Notes under the pieces: generated by a model
What the model saw: only the letters and a program-made list of their open reading frames with translations
Told to the model about the DNA's origin: nothing
The model's database searches: none
Program-made: the position numbers and the translations under genes
Part shown: positions 35,930-44,968 of the stretch, piece by piece
Layout: every line of letters starts with the position of its first letter
Numbering within the stretch: position 1 is the first letter of the stretch
Assembly (NCBI GenBank): GCA_964481145.1
Contig: CAYZTA010000004.1
Coordinates: forward strand, 120,164 to 184,163
DNA from: Sandaracinus sp964481145
GTDB taxonomy: Bacteria > Myxococcota_A > Polyangia > Polyangiales > Sandaracinaceae
DNA: 64,000 nt
Direction of reading: 5' to 3'

Positions 35930-36213
35930 CCACCTCGGATGCGATCCAACATATCGAGCTTGGCTCGTATCGAATATTTTTTTCCGAAGACCCGCTCGAG
36001 CGCCAAAACGGATGAAGCTTGCCGAAATCGCTCCGCTCGACGTACCTTCGACCACATGCAACTCCGCCGGCGAATGGCACTGTGAGCATCCATCTTGTGC
36101 TAGGAATCGTCCTGGCTCTGTGGAAAGTTCCATCGGAGCTCCTTGAAATTTGAGTCCCGACAGGTCGAATTTTCGATCTGCCGTATTAGGCTGTCGCCCC
36201 CCTGAGCTTAGGT

Positions 36214-36855
36214 ATGAACGAAGTACGCATCCTCGTGGTGGAGGATCAAACGGTCCTTCGAGAGCTTCTCGTCGCACTGCTCGACGCGGAGCCTGGTTTT
36301 CGTGTCGTGGCGGAGGCGCACACGACGACCGAAGCGGTCGATGCGCTGCGGCGCACGCCCGTCGACTTGGTCGTCCTCGATTTGGTTCTGCCGGATGGCA
36401 GCGGACTCGAAGTGCTCGAAACGACGCGCCGAGAGTTTCCTCGTGTTTGCACTGTGGTCGTGACGGGGCAGGATAAAAAGCCTGCGGTCATGGAGGCCTA
36501 CCGAACGGGCGCCCAGGCCATCGTCACCAAACAAGCGGCTCTCGGTGAGCTCAAGACGGCGATCCATCGAGTGCTCGCAGGCGGCGTCTATTACTGCGCG
36601 GTCACGAGCGCGATTCTGCATGAAGCCGCACGCACGGGTCATGACGAAGAAGTGCGGCTGACCCGTCGGGAACGGCAAATCGTGCAGCTCGTGGCCATGG
36701 GAAAAACCAGCAAAGAAATCGCGAGCGCGCTCGGCATTTCACCGAAAACGATTGCCAACCATCGTTTTCGCATCTCTGAAAAACTCGGCGTACGGGACGT
36801 GGCGGGTGTCGTGCGGTACGCGATCGCGCAGGGGTGGCTCGTTGAAGGTGGCTGA
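36214..36855 (+). CDS. NarL/FixJ-type response regulator
   Basis: A 213-aa regulator. The receiver domain has Asp56 as phospho-acceptor (VVLDLVLPDG) with the acidic pair at 10-11 and conserved TG and Lys (TGQDKK). A LuxR/NarL-type helix-turn-helix spans about 145-210 (LTRRERQIVQLVA, SKEIASALGISPKTIANH). It is followed, with 8 bp overlap, by the hybrid kinase, its likely partner. Confidence 0.93.
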   Translation: MNEVRILVVEDQTVLRELLVALLDAEPGFRVVAEAHTTTEAVDALRRTPVDLVVLDLVLPDGSGLEVLETTRREFPRVCTVVVTGQDKKPAVMEAYRTGAQAIVTKQAALGELKTAIHRVLAGGVYYCAVTSAILHEAARTGHDEEVRLTRRERQIVQLVAMGKTSKEIASALGISPKTIANHRFRISEKLGVRDVAGVVRYAIAQGWLVEGG

Positions 36856-38680
36856 AGAGTTGGTTTTCCGTGCGATCGCGGACTCCACCTACGACTGGGA
36901 AACATGGGTGGGATCTGACGGTCAGACACGATGGATCAACCCTGCGGTCGAGCGATTCACCGGGTATTCCGTAGACGAATGCCTCGTGATGCCGAGCTAC
37001 CCTCTCTGTCTCGTGCATCCGCCGGATCGTGCGTCGATCACCGAAGCGCTGCGCTCCGCTGCGCAAGGAAGCGCCGGAAACGATCTCGAGTTGCGCGTCG
37101 AACACCGGGACGGCTCCGTGCGTTGGGCCGCCATGAGCTGGCAATCGCTCATCACGGCGGGCGGCCGTGTCCTCGGGTATCGGACTTCGATCCGCGATAT
37201 CGCCGATCGCAAACGCAGTGAAGGACGTTTGCTCGAGGCATTGCGACGGGCGCAAGCGAGTGAGCTCGCACGCGCTACGTTGCTCGCGAGTGTGAGTCAC
37301 GAGCTGCGCACGCCCATCCACAATTTGCTTGGATATGCAGAGTTGCTCGCGCGCCGCAAGCTTGACTCCGAATCCAAAAAGCAAGTGCGCATCATCCTCG
37401 AACAGGGCGCTGTTCTCTTGAGTTTGGTCGACGATTTACTCGACGTAAGTGCTGCCGAAACACGGCGCGTTGCGCGTCCGTGCGAACGCTTCGATCTGCG
37501 TGCGGTGGTCGAAAACGTCTCCGAGTCACATCGAGCACGCATCGAGGGAAAAGGACTTCAGCTCGGGCTGGAACTGCCAAGCAAGTCCGTCCCATGCAAA
37601 AGCGATCGTGCCGGTACCGAACAGGTTTTGCGCATTCTGCTCGACAATGCGGCCAAATATACGAACCACGGCCACGTGATGATCTGCGTTCGCCCGACCG
37701 AGGACGGGGCCATCGTCGACGTCAAAGACAGCGGCATGGGCATCGATCCGAGCGAACTTTCGGAGATCCGACGCGCCTTCGTACGTGGGGGAGACGCCTC
37801 CCTGCGTGGAATCGATGGCCTCGGATTGGGCCTCGCGATCGCCGATCGCGTGTGTGCCCGTATGGGCGCCACGCTGACGATCACGAGCGAGCTCGGTGTG
37901 GGTTCGTGTTTTTCGTTGCGCATCCCCAAAGCTGCGCCGAAACCGAAACGCACGAAACGCGCGAATCATAGGCCTGTCCTCGACGTGCTCGTGGTCGACG
38001 ATCGCGCCTTGGGCCGAGAGCTCGTCGCAGAGATGGTGCGCGCATTGGGCTGCCAGAGTGATGTCGCATCCGGTGCACGAGAAGCGCTGATGAAGATTTC
38101 GCTACGGCATTTCGATGTCGTCTTGCTCGACGTGCATATGCCTGAGCTCGATGGTTACGCGACGATTCATCTACTTCGCGCGCAGCTTTCCGCGTCGGGA
38201 CGTCAACTGAGAGTCATCGCGCTCACGGCGGACGTGTTCGCGATCGGTGACCTCGAACGACACGGTTTCGATGGTCACCTCGAAAAGCCGCTCTCCATGG
38301 ATGCACTCGAAGCGTTCCTTTTTCCAAAAGAAGAAAAGAGCGCTGATTCCAGCTCTCAGCCGCGTGCGATCGACGTACTGAATGATCCCCGAGCCGGCGG
38401 GGGGACGAGTCTCTGGTCTCGCTTCGCTCCGAAGATCATCACCGAACTGCGCACGCTCGCGAGAGCGCTCCGCGAAGATCCTGAAACCGATCACGTCCGA
38501 ACCGTACATTCTCTGAAAGGAACGGCTCAGATCGTCCAGGGGACGGCGCTCATCGCGGCCATCGAGGCGCTCCAGACGGCGATCACCAGTGGCGATCGAG
38601 AGGCCACCGCATCAGGAAAGGCGCTCGTCGCGGAAGCCGCCGATGCACTCGCCGACGAGCTCGAATTGCGTCCTGGGTAG
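36848..38680 (+). CDS. hybrid sensor kinase: PAS-HisKA-HATPase-REC-HPt
   Basis: A 610-aa cytoplasmic phosphorelay protein. A PAS domain (about 5-120) is followed by HisKA with His151 (SHELRTPIHN), a HATPase domain (LLDNAAKYTNHG, DSGMGIDP, GLGLGLAIAD), a receiver domain with Asp428 (LLDVHMPELDG) and a C-terminal HPt domain with His554 (VHSLKGTAQ). No transmembrane part is visible, so an internal signal is sensed. The start is uncertain: GTG 36848 is taken, TTG 36842 is possible. The upstream regulator is the likely final phospho-acceptor. Confidence 0.9.
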   Translation: MAEELVFRAIADSTYDWETWVGSDGQTRWINPAVERFTGYSVDECLVMPSYPLCLVHPPDRASITEALRSAAQGSAGNDLELRVEHRDGSVRWAAMSWQSLITAGGRVLGYRTSIRDIADRKRSEGRLLEALRRAQASELARATLLASVSHELRTPIHNLLGYAELLARRKLDSESKKQVRIILEQGAVLLSLVDDLLDVSAAETRRVARPCERFDLRAVVENVSESHRARIEGKGLQLGLELPSKSVPCKSDRAGTEQVLRILLDNAAKYTNHGHVMICVRPTEDGAIVDVKDSGMGIDPSELSEIRRAFVRGGDASLRGIDGLGLGLAIADRVCARMGATLTITSELGVGSCFSLRIPKAAPKPKRTKRANHRPVLDVLVVDDRALGRELVAEMVRALGCQSDVASGAREALMKISLRHFDVVLLDVHMPELDGYATIHLLRAQLSASGRQLRVIALTADVFAIGDLERHGFDGHLEKPLSMDALEAFLFPKEEKSADSSSQPRAIDVLNDPRAGGGTSLWSRFAPKIITELRTLARALREDPETDHVRTVHSLKGTAQIVQGTALIAAIEALQTAITSGDREATASGKALVAEAADALADELELRPG

Positions 38681-38888
38681 TTCACTCGCCCTCATGGGCA
38701 GAAATGGTCTAGCTGTTCGTTGCAAAATGCAATTCGCCTCATGGTGCATCACGGCGAAGTCCTCCTTTTTATGAGTCGATTTCCCACGGCCTCGATTTTG
38801 CTGAGCATCTCCTTCCGAGGATGCATGCCGTTCGAGTGGTTCCGGCATGGTGCCTCGGACACTTCTCACCCAAGGTCGTTCGAACTCG

Positions 38889-40271
38889 ATGTCCAAACGT
38901 GGCCGAGTCCTGGTTGTTGATGATGATTCGAGCAGCTGCGAGATGCTCGAGGAAGGGTTGGTTCACATCGGCTTCAATGTCGTTTGGACCACGTCCTCCG
39001 AGCGAGCACTGGCGATGCTCTTGGAATCGACCATCGAGCTCGATGTGGTGCTGACCGACCTGCGCATGCCAGGCGGAGGCGGACTCGAGTTGTGCCAAGC
39101 CGTTCACGAACGCGATCCATCGCTGCCTGTCATCGTGATCACGGCGTTCGGCTCGATCCGCAATGCGATCGATGCGATCCGCACAGGCGCCTACGATTTC
39201 ATTACCAAACCGTTCGATCTGCCTGTGCTCGCGATCGCCCTCGACCGCGCGATCGCTCATCGCGCTCTGAGACGCGAGCTGGATCAGCTCAGATCACAGA
39301 ATGCAGAAGCCCCTGGAAGCCTCGTCGGCAAAAGTCAGTCGATGCGGCGCATTTGGGACTTGATCGAGCGCGCCGCAGGTTCGGAATCGACCGTGCTCGT
39401 CACTGGCGAAAGCGGCACTGGAAAAGAGCTCGTCGCCCGCGCCCTCCATCGGCGAAGCGCACGGGCCACTGGGCCTTTCATCGCGATCAATTGCGCCGCC
39501 GTACCCGAGGCGCTTTTGGAGAGCGAGCTCTTCGGACATGTTCGCGGAGCATTTACGGATGCTCGGACCGATCGAACGGGTCTCTTCGTGCGAGCCAACG
39601 GAGGAACCCTTTTCCTCGATGAGATCGGCGATATGCCGATCACGATGCAAACCAAGCTGCTCCGCGCACTTCAGGAGCGCACGGTTCGTCCGGTGGGCAG
39701 CGAACGCGAAGTCCCGATCGACGTTCGCGTCATCGCAGCGACCCATCGAGATCTCGAGTCGGAGGTCAGCGCGGGGAGGTTCCGCTCCGACTTGTTTTTC
39801 CGAATCCACGTGATCGAGATCGCGCTCCCGCCCTTGCGCGCTCGAGGGGGTGACGTTCTTCTCCTCGCGCAGAGCTTCACGACGAAGCTCGGCGAAAAAG
39901 CGGGGCGTCCGAATATCCGAATTTCGCATGCAGCCGCAGAACGGTTGGTCGCATACGATTGGCCCGGCAACGTTCGCGAGCTCGAAAACAGCATCGAGCG
40001 TGCGGTCGCGCTCGCGCACACAGACGAAATCCTCCCCGACGATCTGCCTGATCGCGTGCGTCGCGTCGCTTCCTCCGCCTCACCAGGCGAAGAGCTGACG
40101 AACTCCACCGAGCTCGTCACGCTCGACGAAATGGAACGTCGATACATCTTGCGCGTGATTCGTCAGGTCGGTGGCAGCAAGAAAGTCGCCGCCCAAGTGC
40201 TCGGGCTTGATCGCAGCACACTTTATCGGAAGTTAGAGCGCTGGAAGGCACCCCACCGCGACGAGGCGTAA
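38889..40271 (+). CDS. NtrC-family sigma-54-dependent response regulator
   Basis: A 460-aa regulator. The receiver domain (about 5-120) has Asp57 (LTDLRMP). The AAA+ domain has Walker A GESGTGKE, the sigma-54 contact loop GAFTDA and FLDEIGD. A Fis-type helix-turn-helix ends the protein (KKVAAQVLGLDRSTLYRKL). ATG 38889 was preferred to GTG 38847. The sensor kinase gene follows after 15 bp. Targets are unknown; no sigma-54 (-24/-12) promoter was found in the window. Confidence 0.93.
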   Translation: MSKRGRVLVVDDDSSSCEMLEEGLVHIGFNVVWTTSSERALAMLLESTIELDVVLTDLRMPGGGGLELCQAVHERDPSLPVIVITAFGSIRNAIDAIRTGAYDFITKPFDLPVLAIALDRAIAHRALRRELDQLRSQNAEAPGSLVGKSQSMRRIWDLIERAAGSESTVLVTGESGTGKELVARALHRRSARATGPFIAINCAAVPEALLESELFGHVRGAFTDARTDRTGLFVRANGGTLFLDEIGDMPITMQTKLLRALQERTVRPVGSEREVPIDVRVIAATHRDLESEVSAGRFRSDLFFRIHVIEIALPPLRARGGDVLLLAQSFTTKLGEKAGRPNIRISHAAAERLVAYDWPGNVRELENSIERAVALAHTDEILPDDLPDRVRRVASSASPGEELTNSTELVTLDEMERRYILRVIRQVGGSKKVAAQVLGLDRSTLYRKLERWKAPHRDEA

Positions 40272-40286
40272 GCGCGCCGTCATTCA

Positions 40287-41699
40287 ATGCAGCTCACACG
40301 CAAGCTCTCACTCGCCATCAGTTTGGGGATTTGTCTGGTCCTCGCGACCCACGCCTGGTTTCGCATCCAGATCGATTCGGATACGTATCGCAGCGACGTG
40401 CGTCGTGATCACGACGCGACCGGACGCAGCCTGGCGAGCGCGGTGGAGCTTCTCTGGCGGACCGATGGTGAATCTCGCGCACGCGAGGTCATCGAAGAGC
40501 TCAACCTGCGTTCGAGGCATCTGATGATTCGATGGGTCTGGCCCAGCGCAGATCCAGGCGAAGAGGAGGCCCCGCTCGACCGAAGTTTGGTCCCTCGAAA
40601 TGGGGAGCCCACTCAATCTGCGGTCGTCGAAGGCCCTGACGGGATTCCCTACGTTCTGAGCTACACGCACGTGGAGCTCCCTGGTCATCGAGACGGTGCC
40701 ATCGAGATGTATGAATCGCTCGCCGATGAGCGCATGTATCAGCATCACAGCCTCGTTCGCACGGCGGTGACCACCACGATTCTGCTCGTGTTGTGCGGCG
40801 CCCTGACCCTCGGATTCGGCACCGTGTTCGTGGCGCGCCCGCTCCGGCTCTTGGCAAACAAAGCCCACCGGATTGGCGCGGGGGATCTCGAAGGCCCCGT
40901 GATGATCGAGCAGCACGATGAAATCCGCGAAGTCGCGCGCGCCATGAACGAGATGTGTGAGCGACTGGCCCTCGCGCGTGAGCGCCTCGATCGCGAAACG
41001 GCTGCAAAACTTCAAGCGGTGGAGCAGCTACGACACGCGGATCGACTTCGTACCGTGGGTCAACTGGCATCGGTCATTGCGCATGAGCTAGGGACGCCGA
41101 TTCACGTCATTCGAGGACGCGCGGCGATGATTCACGAGGCAGAGATCCCGGTCTCGCGCATGAGAGAGCTCGGCGCCGTGGTGATCGAACAATGCGATCG
41201 AATGACGATGATCATCCGAGGCTTGCTCGATTTCTCTCGACGCGACCCCGCCGATCGTTACGTCACGGATCTGAGTCGTCCAGTGCAGCAAGCCATCTCT
41301 TGGCTCGAACCAATGGCGCGCAAGCACGAAGTCAAACTTGTCTTCGAGGCCTCTGTCGACCGCTCTCTTTCCATCGATCCACGACAAATCCAACAAGCCG
41401 TCACCAATATCGTGCTCAATGCGATTCAGGCCTCGAAGCCGGGAGATTCGGTGGTGGTGCGCATCCTCTCGGCGCCCGAGCCCGAAACAGAAGTTTGGAT
41501 CGATATCATCGATCATGGTCCTGGCCTCATTGACCATGAACGTGCCTTCGAGCCCTTCTTCACGACGAAATCAGCGGGGGAAGGCACAGGGCTCGGTCTG
41601 CCGATCGCCACGGAGATCATTCGTGATCATGGTGGGACGATCGAGCTTCCAAAGACGGAGCGCGGCGCGCATTTCCGCATTCGGTTGCCACGCCCGTGA
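40287..41699 (+). CDS. membrane sensor histidine kinase
   Basis: A 470-aa kinase with transmembrane segments at about 7-25 and 160-183 flanking a periplasmic sensor loop of about 130 residues. A HAMP domain follows (RPLRLLANKAHRIGAGDLE), then HisKA with His266 (AHELGTPIHVI) and HATPase motifs NIVLNAIQA, DHGPGL and GTGLGLPI. It is transcribed with the NtrC-type regulator and is its likely partner. The ligand of the periplasmic loop is unknown. Confidence 0.93.
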   Translation: MQLTRKLSLAISLGICLVLATHAWFRIQIDSDTYRSDVRRDHDATGRSLASAVELLWRTDGESRAREVIEELNLRSRHLMIRWVWPSADPGEEEAPLDRSLVPRNGEPTQSAVVEGPDGIPYVLSYTHVELPGHRDGAIEMYESLADERMYQHHSLVRTAVTTTILLVLCGALTLGFGTVFVARPLRLLANKAHRIGAGDLEGPVMIEQHDEIREVARAMNEMCERLALARERLDRETAAKLQAVEQLRHADRLRTVGQLASVIAHELGTPIHVIRGRAAMIHEAEIPVSRMRELGAVVIEQCDRMTMIIRGLLDFSRRDPADRYVTDLSRPVQQAISWLEPMARKHEVKLVFEASVDRSLSIDPRQIQQAVTNIVLNAIQASKPGDSVVVRILSAPEPETEVWIDIIDHGPGLIDHERAFEPFFTTKSAGEGTGLGLPIATEIIRDHGGTIELPKTERGAHFRIRLPRP

Positions 41700-41740
41700 G
41701 CCCCTTGTGGGCGTGAGCCGCGTCGCTACTTGAATTCTCG

Positions 41741-43039
41741 ATGGCGTGGAGACCTGAGCGATCGAACGCCCCAATCTCGCTGTTCCGTCGCGCGATCGGG
41801 CCATTTTTACTGCTCCTCTTGGCGCCTCCTTTCGTCGTCGTGCTCCATATGGTGAGCACTCGATTCGATGGTTCGATTGCGTCGTTCGTAAGAGCCGACT
41901 CGAGCGTCTTGTTGGAAGCGATTCCAACCCCGAGCTGGAATGCACTCCGCATCGTGCTCGGATGGTTCGCGTTCGCCACGATCTCGATGGTGGGGTTGCC
42001 CGGTGGGTGGAGCGAGGGCTCGATCACCCCAAGCGGACTTCGTCCCCGTTATCGAGGGAACGGGCTATCCGCCTGGATCGTCACCCACGCCCTGCTCGCT
42101 TTCGGTTGGGCCGCCGGCTTTTTCCGTGCAACCGATATTTACCGGGAATTCGGGGCAATTTTAATCGTTTTATCGCTCATCGCACTGCCACTCTGCGCGC
42201 TCATCTATCTCAAAGGGCGATTTTTCCCCTCCACCCGAGACGCCGTTCTGACGGGATATCCTCTCTTCGATTTTTTCCAAGGCATCGAACTCCATCCCTC
42301 GGTCTTTGGTCTCGACCTGAAGCAACTCTTCAATTGTCGAATATCGATGATGGGTTGGAGTGTGCTCACGCTCGTGATGGCCGCTCATCAATTCGAAACT
42401 TTGGGGCGAATCTCGAATGGAATGCTCGTCACGACGTCGCTCATCGTGCTCTATCTATTCAAGTTCTTCGTGTGGGAAGCGGGATATTTCCGCTCCCTCG
42501 ACATCATGCACGACCGCTTCGGATACTATCTGTGTTGGGGTGTCTTGGCATGGGTCCCTGGTGTCTACACCTCCGCGTCTCAATACCTCGCGGAGCATCC
42601 CAGAGATCTCCATCCAGCGCTCGCCACCGGTCTCTTCGTGCTCGGCGTCGTGGCGCTCCTCACCAACTATGCCGCCGATGCGCAACGGCAACGCGTTCGA
42701 GCCGCACAGGGCCACGCCAACGTCTTCGGTCGCCCCGCCCGCACCCTCGTGGCGCGCTATCGCACGAGCGACGGAGAGGAGCGCGACAATCTATTGCTCG
42801 TCTCGGGCTTCTGGGGTCTGTCGCGACATTTTCATTACGTGCCGGAAATCGTGCTCGCGCTCGCTTGGACGCTCCCGGTGGGTGCCGTCCTCGCCCCCTA
42901 TGCGTACGTTCTCTTCCTCACGATTCTCCTCATCGATCGCGCTGAACGCGACGATGAGCGTTGTCGAGCCAAGTACGGTCCCACGTGGGACGAGTACTGC
43001 CGCCTCGTCCCATCGCGGATCGTACCTGGGTTTTACTGA
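41741..43039 (+). CDS. DHCR7-like delta7-sterol reductase (ERG4/ERG24 family)
   Basis: A 432-aa protein with about eight or nine hydrophobic segments. The family signature is strong: LLLVSGFWGLSRHFHY at about 351-366 and a C-terminus DERCRAKYGPTWDEYC...VPSRIVPGFY matching 7-dehydrocholesterol reductase. This enzyme reduces the C7-C8 double bond of sterols with NADPH in the membrane. Its presence suggests sterol synthesis, known in some Myxococcota, but no squalene epoxidase or oxidosqualene cyclase gene is in the window. It lies 41 bp after the sensor kinase in the same direction, so it may share the transcript. C14-reductase activity cannot be ruled out. Confidence 0.85.
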   Translation: MAWRPERSNAPISLFRRAIGPFLLLLLAPPFVVVLHMVSTRFDGSIASFVRADSSVLLEAIPTPSWNALRIVLGWFAFATISMVGLPGGWSEGSITPSGLRPRYRGNGLSAWIVTHALLAFGWAAGFFRATDIYREFGAILIVLSLIALPLCALIYLKGRFFPSTRDAVLTGYPLFDFFQGIELHPSVFGLDLKQLFNCRISMMGWSVLTLVMAAHQFETLGRISNGMLVTTSLIVLYLFKFFVWEAGYFRSLDIMHDRFGYYLCWGVLAWVPGVYTSASQYLAEHPRDLHPALATGLFVLGVVALLTNYAADAQRQRVRAAQGHANVFGRPARTLVARYRTSDGEERDNLLLVSGFWGLSRHFHYVPEIVLALAWTLPVGAVLAPYAYVLFLTILLIDRAERDDERCRAKYGPTWDEYCRLVPSRIVPGFY

Positions 43040-43046
43040 TCACCGA

Positions 43047-44645
43047 TCATCCGCATGCGTCGATGTCATAATAGTTCCAAGCAGAGCACGAAGCCGGCAT
43101 CGCTCCGCCGCTCGGCGCAGTGAGGCAGGTATTGCTGCTTGCACACCATCCACAGAAGGCGTCGTTGACGCACGAAGCACAGTCGGTGTGTCCGCTGCAA
43201 TCGACGCATTCGCTCAATGAATCACGCCATGAATCACACGTTTCGCGACGCGAATCACTCATGCATTCATTGGTCGTCGAGCAAAATCCGCAACCCGCGC
43301 GGTTGTTGCAAGCCTCACAGCTCGAGCCCTGTTCATTGCAGGGGTCGAGACCTGCATCGTTCATCGGGACGCCACCATCGCCATCACACCACGGCAGCAT
43401 CCCGCTGCCCGTGGCGATCGTCGTTTCCGCAAGCGTGCGGCGCGTCGAGTACGCCGCGAGCGTGTAATCGAAGAACGGAATCGTGACCGGTGCCGAGACA
43501 TTCAAATCGAGCCCAAGGCGCGCTTCGGCATTCCAAGTGCAGCGATCCGAAGCGACGATGAAGTCACCATGAAGCGTGGGTCCAATCGAGAGTCCAACAC
43601 CCAACGTGTCATAGAGCTTGGCCACGTAACCGACCGTCGCCGTCACCGATGCGCTCAACCGAAGTTGACCCGGTTCACGTGCAGTCACACCTGCCGTACC
43701 ATTGGCCTCGGGTTCCCAGATCGCGTCCCATCCGGTGTCTTGGTCGTACTCGATGCCTGCGCGCAACGCGAGCCGTCCGCTGTATCTCGAAGTCGTCTTA
43801 CTGCTAAACGCATCCCCACCCAGCGCCAGACCAAAGCCTGGTTCGATCGTATGGGTCACCACGACAGGAATCGACCCCACCATGAACGTCGTTCGCCATT
43901 TCCACGTGGGAATGGCATCGGGAAGCGAAGAGGATAGGTCCCACCTGCACTCGATGGTTCGAGCGCCCGAGCTCTCGATCGTAGCGCCGAGCTCGATCTC
44001 TCCCTCCACGATGAAGCGCGCACTCTGCAGCCGACCACGCAGGAGCCCAAGCAGCCCGCCCCCGATATCGATATCCATATCGGTATCGAGATCGGCTTCG
44101 AAAATGGGACTCACATCGATGTTGGAATCCCGGCCGCACGATCGCGACAAAGGAACACCGGGCACGAGCAAAGGAACGCCGTCTCGCAATTCTCCAGTCG
44201 CGACCCCTACCCCGTCATCGAACTGATAGCTCGAATCTCGACCCGAACGAAACCGAGCCCGAAAATGCCCATCCGCAATGAATTCGACGAGCTCGGCAGG
44301 GGCGGTTGCGACTTCGACCCGAGTGGCCGTGCTGCTCACGATCTCCGTGATGCGACGAAGATATCCACCATGTTTGACGCCGCTGACCACGTCCCCGACG
44401 GCGAGCGCTCGTTCGGGTGCGCTCGAATAAAGGAAAACCAATCGATCGCTCTCGATCTGAACATCCGTCAGCCCGCGATCGGACTCTGGCATCCGTGCAT
44501 TCTCAGTCAGCGTGATCGGTCGAATGACGTCGACCCCAACGTCTGATGGAGACGTGTCCGCTGGAGCAGGTGTACACGCGCTCATGAAGAGCGCGATCAC
44601 TCCGACGGGTGCGAGTCGTGTGAATGGCAGGAATGAGAAGCGCAT
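43047..44645 (-). CDS. lipoprotein with C-terminal PSI-like Cys repeats
   Basis: A 532-aa predicted lipoprotein (MSAC, Cys24). The middle is rich in beta strands with alternating short hydrophobics (about 110-420). The end has two copies of a compact Cys pattern of the plexin-semaphorin-integrin (PSI) type: CNNRAGCGFCSTTNECM and CVNDAFCGWCASSNTCL, separated by about 40 residues. PSI repeats are protein-binding modules of cell-surface receptors. Convergent with the sterol reductase (7 bp between stops). Flp-type pilin lies just upstream on the same strand. Likely an outer-surface protein. Confidence 0.78.
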   Translation of the reverse strand: MRFSFLPFTRLAPVGVIALFMSACTPAPADTSPSDVGVDVIRPITLTENARMPESDRGLTDVQIESDRLVFLYSSAPERALAVGDVVSGVKHGGYLRRITEIVSSTATRVEVATAPAELVEFIADGHFRARFRSGRDSSYQFDDGVGVATGELRDGVPLLVPGVPLSRSCGRDSNIDVSPIFEADLDTDMDIDIGGGLLGLLRGRLQSARFIVEGEIELGATIESSGARTIECRWDLSSSLPDAIPTWKWRTTFMVGSIPVVVTHTIEPGFGLALGGDAFSSKTTSRYSGRLALRAGIEYDQDTGWDAIWEPEANGTAGVTAREPGQLRLSASVTATVGYVAKLYDTLGVGLSIGPTLHGDFIVASDRCTWNAEARLGLDLNVSAPVTIPFFDYTLAAYSTRRTLAETTIATGSGMLPWCDGDGGVPMNDAGLDPCNEQGSSCEACNNRAGCGFCSTTNECMSDSRRETCDSWRDSLSECVDCSGHTDCASCVNDAFCGWCASSNTCLTAPSGGAMPASCSAWNYYDIDACG

Positions 44646-44657
44646 TCGATATTTCCT

Positions 44658-44861
44658 TTATGGACTGGGACTGGAAGGAAGTTCCCCTACCTGGTTGGTC
44701 GCCCCTTGAACTTTGAACTCCACGGTTTGCCCGAATTGCTTCCACACCGCGAAACAAACCACCGCGATCAAGCACAGGATGATGATGTACTCAACCGTGC
44801 TGAGGCCTTGGGTATCTCCGAGCAATCGAGCCCGCAGACGGCTCGGCAGGCGATTCTTCAT
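44658..44861 (-). CDS. Flp-type pilin
   Basis: A 67-aa protein. A basic leader ends before GLSTVEYII, the prepilin motif of Flp/Fap pilins (cleavage before the STVEY core), followed by one hydrophobic segment (about 24-43) and a short tail. ATG 44861 is chosen because GAGGT lies 8 bp upstream. The usual tad/cpa secretion genes are not adjacent: a PSI-like lipoprotein follows and a MopE-type lipoprotein precedes it. It may be assembled by machinery coded elsewhere. Confidence 0.75.
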   Translation of the reverse strand: MKNRLPSRLRARLLGDTQGLSTVEYIIILCLIAVVCFAVWKQFGQTVEFKVQGATNQVGELPSSPSP

Positions 44862-44968
44862 CGGTGGACCTCGTGGTTTCCGCTCTTCAGAGGGCAGAAG
44901 TGGCAACCATGGCATTTTTCGCTCGACCGGGCGAACTTCTTCCTTCCGATTTCACATTTTGCGCATTT

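Noticed and set aside
35930..36213. In-frame upstream extension of the AgmX-like gene including CSQCH
   Set aside because: It would put a haem-like motif before a signal peptide that begins at 35929. No cytochrome fold surrounds it, so it is most likely chance coding in a divergent control region.
38720..38732. TTGCA-AAA-TGCAA palindrome before the NtrC-type gene
   Set aside because: Only 5-bp arms and not near a recognisable promoter; easily chance.
39540..39560. GAFTDA instead of GAFTGA as a loss-of-function change
   Set aside because: GAFTDA is a common variant in functional sigma-54 activators, so it is not evidence of a defect.
38681..40286. Sigma-54 promoters for the NtrC-type regulator
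   Set aside because: No TGGCAC-N5-TTGC-type site with correct spacing was found near the regulator or its neighbours.
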